NCBI RefSeq assembly: GCF_009711205.1
Contig: NZ_WMIG01000003.1
Coordinates: 238,438-302,437 of the forward strand
Length of the DNA stretch: 64,000 nt
Source of the DNA: Paracoccus litorisediminis
Lineage (GTDB): Bacteria > Pseudomonadota > Alphaproteobacteria > Rhodobacterales > Rhodobacteraceae
Direction: 5' to 3'
Shown here: positions 53,285-60,385 of the stretch, in pieces
How positions within the stretch are numbered: the stretch's first letter is position 1
Layout: every line of letters begins with the position of its first letter
Made by a program: the position numbers and the translations under genes
The notes under the pieces: model-generated
Seen by the model: the letters and a program-made list of their open reading frames with translations, nothing else
Database searches by the model: none
Told to the model about the DNA's origin: nothing

Positions 53285-54028
53285 GTGACCAAAATGATAG
53301 CAGACAGCTTGTTTCTTTATCATTCGACCAAGGGCGTGCCGCTATATGAGGCGGTGAAGGACTATTTCCACGACAAGATCCGCAGCGGCGCGCTGAAGCC
53401 CAATGCGCGGATTCCCTCCGAAAACGAGATCGTTGCCCAATTCGGCGTCAGTCGGATGACCGCCAACCGCGCCCTGCGCGAGCTTGCGACCGAGGGCAAG
53501 ATCATCCGCGTCCACGGCGTCGGCTCATTCGTGGCGCGTCCCAAGCCCAGTTCGACCCTGCTGGAGGTCCGCAATATCGCCGATGAGATCCGTGAGCGCG
53601 ATCACGCCCATACGGTCAGGATAGAATTGCTTGAGCCCTGCCGTGCCAATGCGGTCCTGCAAGAGGAATTCGGTCTGCCGTCGGGCGCGCGGCTGTTCCA
53701 TTCGATCATGGTGCATAAGGAAGACGGCGCGCCGATCCAGATCGAGAACCGCTATGTCAATCCGGCGCTGGTGCCGGACTATCTGGATCAGGATTTCACC
53801 CAGCAGACGGCGAATGCCTATCTGACGCGCTGCGTCGCGATCACCCGCTCGGATGTCGAGGTCGAGGCGGTGCTGCCCAATGCCACCGAATGCCAGCGTT
53901 TGGACATCCCCGAAAACGAGCCCTGCCTGCGGCTCAAGCGCCGGACATGGCACGGGGACGATGTCGTCACCGTGGTCTATGCGCTGCATCCCGGCTCTCG
54001 CTATCGGCTGACCAGCGGCAGGATCTGA
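53285..54028 (+). CDS. HutC-like GntR family regulator with UTRA domain
   Basis: The 247-residue protein has a GntR winged HTH (YEAVKDYFHDKIRSGALKPNARIPSENEIVAQFGVSRMTANRALRELATEG, in parts, about residues 20-75). A UTRA sensor domain follows, carrying HutC-typical VRNIADEIRERDHAHT, PIQIENRYVNPALVPDYLDQDFTQ and HPGSRYRL. HutC senses urocanate, the product of histidine elimination. Here it diverges from a betaine importer and a MIO-less lyase homologue, so urocanate, thiourocanate or a similar imidazole acrylate is a plausible inducer. GTG 53285 has GGAGA upstream; ATG 53294 is the alternative start. Confidence 0.88.
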   Translation: MTKMIADSLFLYHSTKGVPLYEAVKDYFHDKIRSGALKPNARIPSENEIVAQFGVSRMTANRALRELATEGKIIRVHGVGSFVARPKPSSTLLEVRNIADEIRERDHAHTVRIELLEPCRANAVLQEEFGLPSGARLFHSIMVHKEDGAPIQIENRYVNPALVPDYLDQDFTQQTANAYLTRCVAITRSDVEVEAVLPNATECQRLDIPENEPCLRLKRRTWHGDDVVTVVYALHPGSRYRLTSGRI

Positions 54029-54036
54029 AATATGGC

Positions 54037-54066
54037 GCGACGGCCGGGAAGGTCCCCGGCCGTCGC
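54037..54066. terminator. bidirectional terminator between convergent genes
   Basis: GCGACGGCCGGG (54037-54048) and its exact complement (54055-54066) form a 12-bp stem with a 6-nt loop in the 44-bp gap between the hutC-like gene and the convergent dehydrogenase gene. It is strong in both directions although T runs are short. Confidence 0.7.
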
Positions 54067-54072
54067 CTTGCC

Positions 54073-55236
54073 TTAAGCCGTGCGTGCGGCGGGGGCGGCT
54101 TCCTCGGCGCGCAGCAGGGCTTGCGCGGCATCGGGACCCAGCGCCTCGGGGCGGGTGCAGGTGGTGGTCAGGGTGATCCATTCGCCGGTCTCGCCCGCCT
54201 GCAGGATGGATGTCATCACCTCGATCACATGCAGCGCGCGGGATTGGTCGCAGCGGAAATCGCCGCCCTCGCGGATGGCGCGGGCCATGTCGGCCAGACC
54301 TGCGGCGCGGTAATTGGCGCGGGCGACACCATTGGCCGTCTCATTCGGCACGGCAAAGGGATGGTCCCACGTCGTGACCGGAGCCAAGGCCTCGCCGCGA
54401 TGCGAGACTTCGACCGGGCCGCCAAAGAAGTTCGGATCGGGCAGGATCATGCTGCCCTCGGCACCGTAGACCTCCATATTGCCGTGGCGGTGGCCGTGGA
54501 CATCCCAAGACGCGCCCAAGGTCACCATCGCGCCGGATGCGAATTGCAGCAGCGCATGGATGGTCGTCGGCGTCTTGACCGGGATGCGTTCGCCCGCGCG
54601 GGGCTCCGAGCGGATCACCCGTTCCGCGCTGGCCATGCCGGTCAGGGCGGTGACGCGGGCGACCGGGCCCAGCAGGTTGACGAAGGCTGCGATGTAATAG
54701 GGGCCAAGATCAAGGATGGGGCCGCCGCCGGGCAGGAAGAAGAAATCGGGGTTCGGGTGCCAATGCTCCATCCCCGCCGACATCACATGGGCGGTGGCGC
54801 TGTGGACCGGGCCGATTTCACCGGCATCCAGCAAGGCGCGGGCTTGCTGATGCGCGCCGCCAAGGAAGGTGTCGGGGGCCGAGCCGACGCGCAGCCCCTT
54901 TTCCGAGGCAATCGCCTGCAATTCGCGGCCCTGCTCGACCGACAGCACGAAGGGCTTTTCGGAATAGACATGCTTTCCGGCCAGAAGTGCGGCGCGGGCG
55001 ACTTCGAAATGCGCCGCCGGGATGGTCAGGTTGACGATCAGGTCAACCTGCGGATCGGCCAGCAGCGCATCAGTGGTCAGGGCGCGGACGCCATAGGTTT
55101 CGGCGGCGCGGGCGGCTGCTTCCGCGTTCAGGTCGGCCACGGCCACGACCTTGATGCCGTCGAACAGGGGCGACATTTCGAAATAGGTCTTCGAGATGTT
55201 TCCGGCCCCGATGATGCCGATATTCAGGTCAGTCAT
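54073..55236 (-). CDS. Gfo/Idh/MocA family dehydrogenase (sugar locus 2)
   Basis: The 387-residue protein has the N-terminal NAD(P) fold (LNIGIIGAGNISKTYFEM), HVYSEKPFVLSVEQG and a GGGPILDLGPYYI segment in the C-terminal domain. ATG 55236 has GGAGG about 8 nt upstream and starts 1 nt after the stop of the TIM-barrel gene; the longer frame is unlikely. It belongs to the minus-strand transporter operon of locus 2 and probably oxidises the imported sugar or a derivative, in concert with the adjacent isomerase. Confidence 0.9.
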   Translation of the reverse strand: MTDLNIGIIGAGNISKTYFEMSPLFDGIKVVAVADLNAEAAARAAETYGVRALTTDALLADPQVDLIVNLTIPAAHFEVARAALLAGKHVYSEKPFVLSVEQGRELQAIASEKGLRVGSAPDTFLGGAHQQARALLDAGEIGPVHSATAHVMSAGMEHWHPNPDFFFLPGGGPILDLGPYYIAAFVNLLGPVARVTALTGMASAERVIRSEPRAGERIPVKTPTTIHALLQFASGAMVTLGASWDVHGHRHGNMEVYGAEGSMILPDPNFFGGPVEVSHRGEALAPVTTWDHPFAVPNETANGVARANYRAAGLADMARAIREGGDFRCDQSRALHVIEVMTSILQAGETGEWITLTTTCTRPEALGPDAAQALLRAEEAAPAARTA

Positions 55237-55237
55237 G

Positions 55238-55990
55238 TCAGGCCTCCAACCCGGCATTCAGCGCCACTCCGGCGCGGGCGAAACGGGCGTCATCCGAGGG
55301 ATTGTCATGCTCCATGACCAGAATCCCCGCCTTTGTCCGGCCAAGCGCCGCGTAAAGCGCGGGCCAGTCCAGCACGCCGGTTCCGGGATCGGCCCAGCCA
55401 TCCTCATCGGTCTTTTCACCGGCGGGGGCGATGTCCTTGACATGGGCGGCGGTGATGCGGTCGGCATGGCGGGCGATCCAGTCATAGGGATCGGCGCCAC
55501 CGCGGATGATCCAGGCAATATCCGCCTCCCATTCCAGATCGGGGCCGCCTTGCAGTATCGCCTCCATCGGGACGACGCCATCGGCGGTGGGGACGAATTC
55601 GAAATCATGGTTGTGCCAGCCAAAGCCCAAGCCCGCCTCACGCAGGGGCGCACCGGCGCGGTCCAGACGCGCGCCGAATTCGCGCCAACCCGCGCCATCG
55701 GTGGGGCGCTGGTCGGGCATGACATAGGGCGCGTAATAGGTGCGGATGCCCAGACGCGCGGCCAAGGCGATGAAGCGGTCGGGATCGGCCTCAAGCTCGG
55801 CCAGATTGACATGGGCGCTGGGGACGCGCAGGTCGTTTTCCTCGACCGCGCGGGCCAGAGTGTCGGGCTGGGCCAGCAGCGCGCCGTAGGGCTCGACCGC
55901 CTCATAGCCTGCACGGGCAAGCATGTCGCAGGTCTGTTCCAGACCCGAGAAATTCCGCGATGAGTATAGCTGATAGGACAGAACAGGCAT
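55238..55990 (-). CDS. sugar phosphate isomerase/epimerase (TIM barrel)
   Basis: The 250-residue protein has the xylose-isomerase-like AP-endonuclease-2 fold with a LSYQLYSSRNFSGLEQTCDMLARAGYEAVEPYG-type start (shown in part). Later segments GFGWHNHDFEFVP, DLEWEADIAWIIRGG, AAHVKDIAP and ILVMEHDNP supply the metal-binding Glu, Asp and His. It would interconvert a keto and aldo sugar or an inositol derivative. ATG 55990 follows AAGGA at good spacing, giving the usual N-terminus. It lies between the ATPase and the dehydrogenase genes. The sugar is not identified. Confidence 0.87.
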   Translation of the reverse strand: MPVLSYQLYSSRNFSGLEQTCDMLARAGYEAVEPYGALLAQPDTLARAVEENDLRVPSAHVNLAELEADPDRFIALAARLGIRTYYAPYVMPDQRPTDGAGWREFGARLDRAGAPLREAGLGFGWHNHDFEFVPTADGVVPMEAILQGGPDLEWEADIAWIIRGGADPYDWIARHADRITAAHVKDIAPAGEKTDEDGWADPGTGVLDWPALYAALGRTKAGILVMEHDNPSDDARFARAGVALNAGLEA

Positions 55991-56007
55991 TGGGTGATCC
56001 TTGGGGT

Positions 56008-57090
56008 TCAAAGCCGAAGTTCGGATTGCGGGTCGAAAAGCGACGCGCGGGAAATGTCGAAGGTCAGGGACAGGGTCGTGCCTTCGGGGATGTGGGTGTC
56101 GTCGGGGGTGCGCAGGGCAAAGCGCTGGCCGTCAAGCGACAGGTGGATGACGCTTTCCGCGCCCATATGCTCCTGCAGCTCGACCTTGGCGGTGACCCCG
56201 TCCGTGCCGGTGCGAAAGCCGGTATGTTCGGGGCGGACGCCAAGGATGGCCTCGCCGTCGCGGGGACGGCCGTCATAGCCCGCCAGCGGGATGCGGTGGC
56301 TGTTGAAGACAAAATCCTCGCCCTCGATCCGGCCTTTCAGGAAGTTCATCGAAGGGCTGCCGATGAAGCCCGCCACATACAGGTTCACCGGGCGGCGATA
56401 GATTTCATCGGGCGTGTCGAATTGCTGGATGACGCCGTGACGCAGCAGCGCGATGCGCGAGGCCAGCGTCATCGCCTCAATCTGGTCATGGGTGACATAG
56501 ACCATGGTATTGCCCAGCTTTTCATGCAGGCGCTTGATTTCCACCCGCAATTCGGCGCGCAGCTTTGCGTCCAGATTCGACAGCGGTTCGTCGAACAGGA
56601 ACAGGTCCACGTCGCGCACCAAGGCCCGACCGATGGCGACCCGTTGGCGCTGGCCGCCCGACAGCGCGCCGGGCTTGCGATCCAGATAATCCTCAATCTG
56701 CAGGATGCGGGCGGCGCGGTCGATGCGGCGGGCGATCTCATCCTTGGGCAGCTTGGCGTTCTTCAGCCCGAAGGCCAGATTGCCGCGCACCGTCATCTGC
56801 GGGTAAAGCGCATAGGACTGGAAGACCATGCCGATGCCGCGATCCTTGGGCTCTTCCCAGGTGACATTGCGCCCGTTGATGAAGATCTGCCCATCCGAGA
56901 CATCCAGCAGCCCCGCGATGCAGTTCAGGATCGTGGATTTCCCCGACCCCGAGCCGCCCAGCAGGACGATGAACTCGCCGCGGCCGATCTCCATGCTGAC
57001 GTCATGCAGCACCTGCACCGCGCCGAAGGACAGTTGCAGCCCCCGGATGGACAGTGAGCTGTCGGTGACTGAGACGGATTGATGCATCAT
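56008..57090 (-). CDS. ABC sugar transporter ATPase, locus 2 (UgpC/MsmK type)
   Basis: This 360-residue ATPase has Walker A GGSGSGKST, signature LSGGQRQRVAIGRAL, Walker B LFLFDEPLSNLDAKLR and H-loop MVYVTHDQIEAMTLASR. The C-terminal OB-fold domain is that of CUT1 importers. It is the same length as the locus 1 ATPase (9555-10637) and similar throughout, supporting duplication of the whole importer. It follows the permease genes and precedes the isomerase and dehydrogenase genes on the minus strand. Confidence 0.93.
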   Translation of the reverse strand: MMHQSVSVTDSSLSIRGLQLSFGAVQVLHDVSMEIGRGEFIVLLGGSGSGKSTILNCIAGLLDVSDGQIFINGRNVTWEEPKDRGIGMVFQSYALYPQMTVRGNLAFGLKNAKLPKDEIARRIDRAARILQIEDYLDRKPGALSGGQRQRVAIGRALVRDVDLFLFDEPLSNLDAKLRAELRVEIKRLHEKLGNTMVYVTHDQIEAMTLASRIALLRHGVIQQFDTPDEIYRRPVNLYVAGFIGSPSMNFLKGRIEGEDFVFNSHRIPLAGYDGRPRDGEAILGVRPEHTGFRTGTDGVTAKVELQEHMGAESVIHLSLDGQRFALRTPDDTHIPEGTTLSLTFDISRASLFDPQSELRL

Positions 57091-57093
57091 GGC

Positions 57094-57987
57094 CTATCCT
57101 TTGACAGCGCCCGCCGCGATGCCGCGCACGAATAGGCGGCCCGAGACGAAATAGATGAGAAGCGGAACAAGGCCGGTCAGGATCGTCGCGGCCATGTTGA
57201 CGTTGTATTCGCGCACCCCGGTCGTGGTGTTGACGATATTGTTCAGCTGCACGGTCATCGGGTAATATTCGGGTCGGGTGAAGACGACGCCGAACAGGAA
57301 GTCGTTCCAGATTCCCGTGACTTGCAGGATCACCGCGACGACGATGATCGGCAGCGACGAGGGCAGCATGATCCGGAAATAGATGCCCCAGAAGCCGGTG
57401 CCATCGACGCGGGCGGCCTTGAACAATTCCTCGGGCAGGGTCGAGAAGTAGTTGCGAAACAGCAGCGTCAGGATCGGCATGCCGAAGACGGTATGGACCA
57501 GCACCAGCCCGGTCAGCCCGCCATAGATGCCCAGTTCGCGCAGCAGGATGACCATCGGATAGATCATCACCTGATAGGGAATGAAGGCCCCGATCATCAG
57601 CACGGCAAAGAACGCCTCGGCCCCCTTGAAGCGCCAGTTCGCCAGCGCATAGCCGTTGATCGAGGCGATCAGGATCGAGATGATGACCGAAGGTACGGTG
57701 ATCCGGACCGAGTTCCAGAAACCCCGCTGCAAGCCGTCGCAGTTCAGCCCGGTACAGGCCTGCGACCACGCCTTGACCCATGGCTCAAAGGTGGCCTCGA
57801 CCGGCGGGGAAAAGATGTTGCCCAGACGGATCTCGGGCAGGCCCTTCAGCGAGGTCACGACCATCACATAAAGCGGGATCAGGTAATAGATCGCGACCAG
57901 CACCAGCGTGCCATAGATCATGATGCTGCGCGGGGATATCCGGCTGCGCGGCCGTGGCCCGCGTGCTTCCATTGCGAAGTCAGCCAC
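57094..57987 (-). CDS. ABC sugar transporter permease 2, locus 2
   Basis: The 297-residue MalG-type permease has membrane segments such as IMIYGTLVLVAIYYLIPLYVMVVTS and an EAA motif PEELFKAARVDGTGFWGIYFR. It ends in FVRGIAAGAVKG. The start is best placed at GTG 57987, which has GGAGGG upstream and overlaps permease 1 by 8 nt; the longer open frame begins at a TTG with no site. It is homologous to the permease at 8665-9552. Confidence 0.92.
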   Translation of the reverse strand: MADFAMEARGPRPRSRISPRSIMIYGTLVLVAIYYLIPLYVMVVTSLKGLPEIRLGNIFSPPVEATFEPWVKAWSQACTGLNCDGLQRGFWNSVRITVPSVIISILIASINGYALANWRFKGAEAFFAVLMIGAFIPYQVMIYPMVILLRELGIYGGLTGLVLVHTVFGMPILTLLFRNYFSTLPEELFKAARVDGTGFWGIYFRIMLPSSLPIIVVAVILQVTGIWNDFLFGVVFTRPEYYPMTVQLNNIVNTTTGVREYNVNMAATILTGLVPLLIYFVSGRLFVRGIAAGAVKG

Positions 57988-58882
57988 GTTTCCGCCCTCC
58001 GAATTCAAGATAGGCCCAGGGGATGATGATGATGGCGACTGTCAGCAGCATCATGGTCGAGGCGGCGAAGCCCTGCCCGAGGTTCTGGTTCAGGAACATC
58101 TGGTCATAGACATATTTCGCCGGAACCTCGGACGAGATGCCGGGCCCCCCGCCGGTCTGCGCGACGACAAGGTCATAGACCTTGACGATGCCCGCGGTGA
58201 CGATGACCAAGGTGGTGACAAAGACCGGGCGCAGCATTGGCACGATGACCAGCAGATAGGTCTTCCATGCCGGGATGCCGTCGACGCGGCTGGCCTTCCA
58301 GATCTCGTCGTCGATGCCGCGCAATCCCGCCAGCAGCAGGACCATGACAAAGCCGGTGCCCTGCCACAGCGCCGCGATCACCACGCCGAACATCACGATG
58401 CGGCCATTGTTCAGCGGGTCAAAGGTGAAGCTTTCCCAGCCCATGCCGCGAATGATCGACTGGACGCCGAAATCGGGGTTGAGGATCCATTGCCAGATCA
58501 CCCCGGTCACGACGAAGCTCAGCGCGAACGGGTAAAGCAGGATGGTGCGGAACATCCCCTCGAAGCGGATCTTCTGGTCCAGCAGGCAGGCCAGCAGGAA
58601 GCCGATCACGAATGAAAACACCAGCATGCAGATGCCGAACAGCACCAGATTCTGGATGGAGATCAGCCACTTGTCGCTGGCCCACAGGCGTTCGTATTGC
58701 GCGGTTCCGACGAAATCCAGTTTCGGCAGCAGGCGCGACTTGGTGAAGGAATGCAGGATCGTCCAGGCCGAGAAGCCGACAAAGACCACGCAGGCGGTCA
58801 GGATCATCGGAATGGCGGCGATCTTGGCGTTGAGGTTCCGGAACAACCGGGACGGGCGTCCGGAGGCGCTGGTCTTGGCCAT
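57980..58882 (-). CDS. ABC sugar transporter permease 1, locus 2
   Basis: The 300-residue MalF-type permease has membrane segments including IPMILTACVVFVGFSAWTIL and an EAA loop IDDEIWKASRVDGIPAWKTYL. VVAQTGGGPGISSEVPAKYVYDQMF is the usual CUT1 segment. It is homologous to the permease at 7775-8668 (shared LLAGLRGIDxE region). It follows the binding-protein gene by 66 bp containing a hairpin. Confidence 0.92.
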   Translation of the reverse strand: MAKTSASGRPSRLFRNLNAKIAAIPMILTACVVFVGFSAWTILHSFTKSRLLPKLDFVGTAQYERLWASDKWLISIQNLVLFGICMLVFSFVIGFLLACLLDQKIRFEGMFRTILLYPFALSFVVTGVIWQWILNPDFGVQSIIRGMGWESFTFDPLNNGRIVMFGVVIAALWQGTGFVMVLLLAGLRGIDDEIWKASRVDGIPAWKTYLLVIVPMLRPVFVTTLVIVTAGIVKVYDLVVAQTGGGPGISSEVPAKYVYDQMFLNQNLGQGFAASTMMLLTVAIIIIPWAYLEFGGRKRG

Positions 58883-58911
58883 GATGGGTTCCCGTTTGGC
58901 AGGGCAGGGAT

Positions 58912-58940
58912 GGGGCAGGGGGCTTGCGCGCCTCTGCCCC
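58912..58940 (-). terminator. intercistronic hairpin after locus 2 binding-protein gene
   Basis: GGGGCAG/CTGCCCC (7 bp, 15-nt loop) lies 8 nt after the binding-protein stop and before the permease gene. It is in the same position as the hairpins at 7731 and 33741, so it probably tunes binding-protein to permease ratio. Confidence 0.5.
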
Positions 58941-58948
58941 GGACGGCG

Positions 58949-60178
58949 TCAGCTGTCGAATTGCAGGATGTCGACCAGACCCTTTTTCACGTCGTCGATC
59001 GACATGTCGGGCTGGTTGAAATACTGGACCATCATATCGGCCAGCTGGGTGCCGGCATCCGCCGACAGCGCCTGATCCAGACCCTGGATGACCGTGCCCT
59101 TGGCAAGGATGTCCAGACCCTTGCGCATGCAGTCATTGGCCGTCGCCAGATCGACATCGCCGCGCACCGGCATCGAGCCTTTCTTGAGGTTGAAGGCCAC
59201 CTGCGCCTCGGGCGAGATCATGACGCGGGCCAGATCCTCTTGCGCCTTGGTGATGGCGGGATCGTCGACCTTGGGGAAGTAGAAGGCGTCGCCGCCGGTC
59301 GAGACGATCTCGGCCAGACCCAGACCGGGCAGGCAGGTGTAATCCTTGCCCGCGACCTTATCGGCGATGGCGAATTCGCCCTGCGCCCAGTCGCCCATGA
59401 TCTGACCCCCGGCGGTGCCGTTGATGACCATGGTGGTCGCCTGGTTCCATTCCTGCACGTTCGACCCGGTGGCCAGTTCGCGCGCGGTTTCCAGCGCGGC
59501 AAAGGCCTTTTCCATTTCCGGGCTGGCGACGGCCTCGATGTTCTTCTCGTTGAACACCTTGCCGTAAACCTCGGGTCCGGCAATGGCCGCGATCACGTTC
59601 TGCAGCACCAGCGAGGCCTGCCACGGCTGCTGACCGATCACCAGCGGCTGGATGCCCGCCTCGCGCAGCTTGGGCGCTGCGGCGACGAATTCGTTCCAGT
59701 CCTTGGGCACCGGCACTCCGGCCTTTTCATAGGCGGCATTCGACAGCCACAGCCACAATTGCGAGTGGATGTTGACCGGAACGCAATAGATCTGGCCGTC
59801 GATCTCGCAGCTTTTCAGGATCGAGGCGGGATGCACGATGTCGCGCCAGCCATCGGCCTTGGCCACGTCTTCCAGCGAACGCATCAACCCGGCCTCGACC
59901 AGTTCCTGTGCCTGTTGGCCGTGGTTGAACTGGGTGGCGCCCATCGGGTCGCCGCCGGTGATCCGGCTGATCATGACCGGGCGGGCGGTTCCCCCCGAAC
60001 CCGCGATCGCGCCGTCCACCCATTTGTTGCCGGTGGCGTCAAAGGCCTTGGCGAATTCGGCGACAGCAGCCGCCTCACCGCCCGAGGTCCACCAATGGGT
60101 GACCTCGATTTCCGTCGCATAGGCGCCCCCCGCGAAGCAAATCGCCGCCGTCGCCCCAAGCAAAAGCCGTTTTGTCAT
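58949..60178 (-). CDS. ABC sugar transporter binding protein, locus 2
   Basis: The 409-residue protein has a signal peptide (MTKRLLLGATAAICFAGGAYA) and the mature start [19 protein letters not shown], shared with the locus 1 receptor. PVNIHSQLWLWLSNAAYEKAG and IMGDWAQGEF are further family landmarks. ATG 60178 has GGGGGAGG upstream and fits the signal peptide; the open frame starts 20 codons earlier. The divergent neighbour is a beta-mannosidase gene, so mannobiose, mannosides or mannose are the likely cargo. Confidence 0.92.
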   Translation of the reverse strand: MTKRLLLGATAAICFAGGAYATEIEVTHWWTSGGEAAAVAEFAKAFDATGNKWVDGAIAGSGGTARPVMISRITGGDPMGATQFNHGQQAQELVEAGLMRSLEDVAKADGWRDIVHPASILKSCEIDGQIYCVPVNIHSQLWLWLSNAAYEKAGVPVPKDWNEFVAAAPKLREAGIQPLVIGQQPWQASLVLQNVIAAIAGPEVYGKVFNEKNIEAVASPEMEKAFAALETARELATGSNVQEWNQATTMVINGTAGGQIMGDWAQGEFAIADKVAGKDYTCLPGLGLAEIVSTGGDAFYFPKVDDPAITKAQEDLARVMISPEAQVAFNLKKGSMPVRGDVDLATANDCMRKGLDILAKGTVIQGLDQALSADAGTQLADMMVQYFNQPDMSIDDVKKGLVDILQFDS

Positions 60179-60222
60179 GTTTCCTCCCCCTGAAACCGTT
60201 CTTGGTAGAATCAGTTGCAGGT

Positions 60223-60232
60223 TTAACGTTAA
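60223..60232. promoter_or_regulatory. LacI-type operator candidate TTAACGTTAA
   Basis: This perfect 10-bp CG-centred palindrome lies 45 bp before the binding-protein start codon, in the 207-bp divergent region. It could be recognised by the LacI regulator encoded at 62830-63873, affecting the transporter direction. Confidence 0.4.
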
Positions 60233-60349
60233 TCCCATGCGGCCCCTCCCTCCAAGAAGTTTTTTCAGGCCGCCAATCGGGCAACATTGCTGACTGAACT
60301 GTATTTATCGTTGACCAAGGCAAGAATGGCGCGGTAAGCCTGAATTGCA

Positions 60350-60367
60350 TGGTGTAACGATACACCA
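60350..60367. promoter_or_regulatory. LacI-type operator before the beta-mannosidase gene
   Basis: TGGTGTAACGATACACCA is an 18-bp near-perfect palindrome (8 of 9 paired positions match) with the CG centre usual for LacI-family sites. It ends 18 bp before the mannosidase start codon, so bound repressor would block transcription or elongation. It is the clearest operator in the two sugar loci. Confidence 0.6.
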
Positions 60368-60385
60368 AAACCCGGAGCGCATCTG

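Noticed and set aside
45640..54028. Ordinary histidine degradation (hut) operon
   Set aside because: The lyase homologue lacks the MIO triad and no urocanase, imidazolonepropionase or formiminoglutamate hydrolase gene is present. Only the regulator is hut-like.
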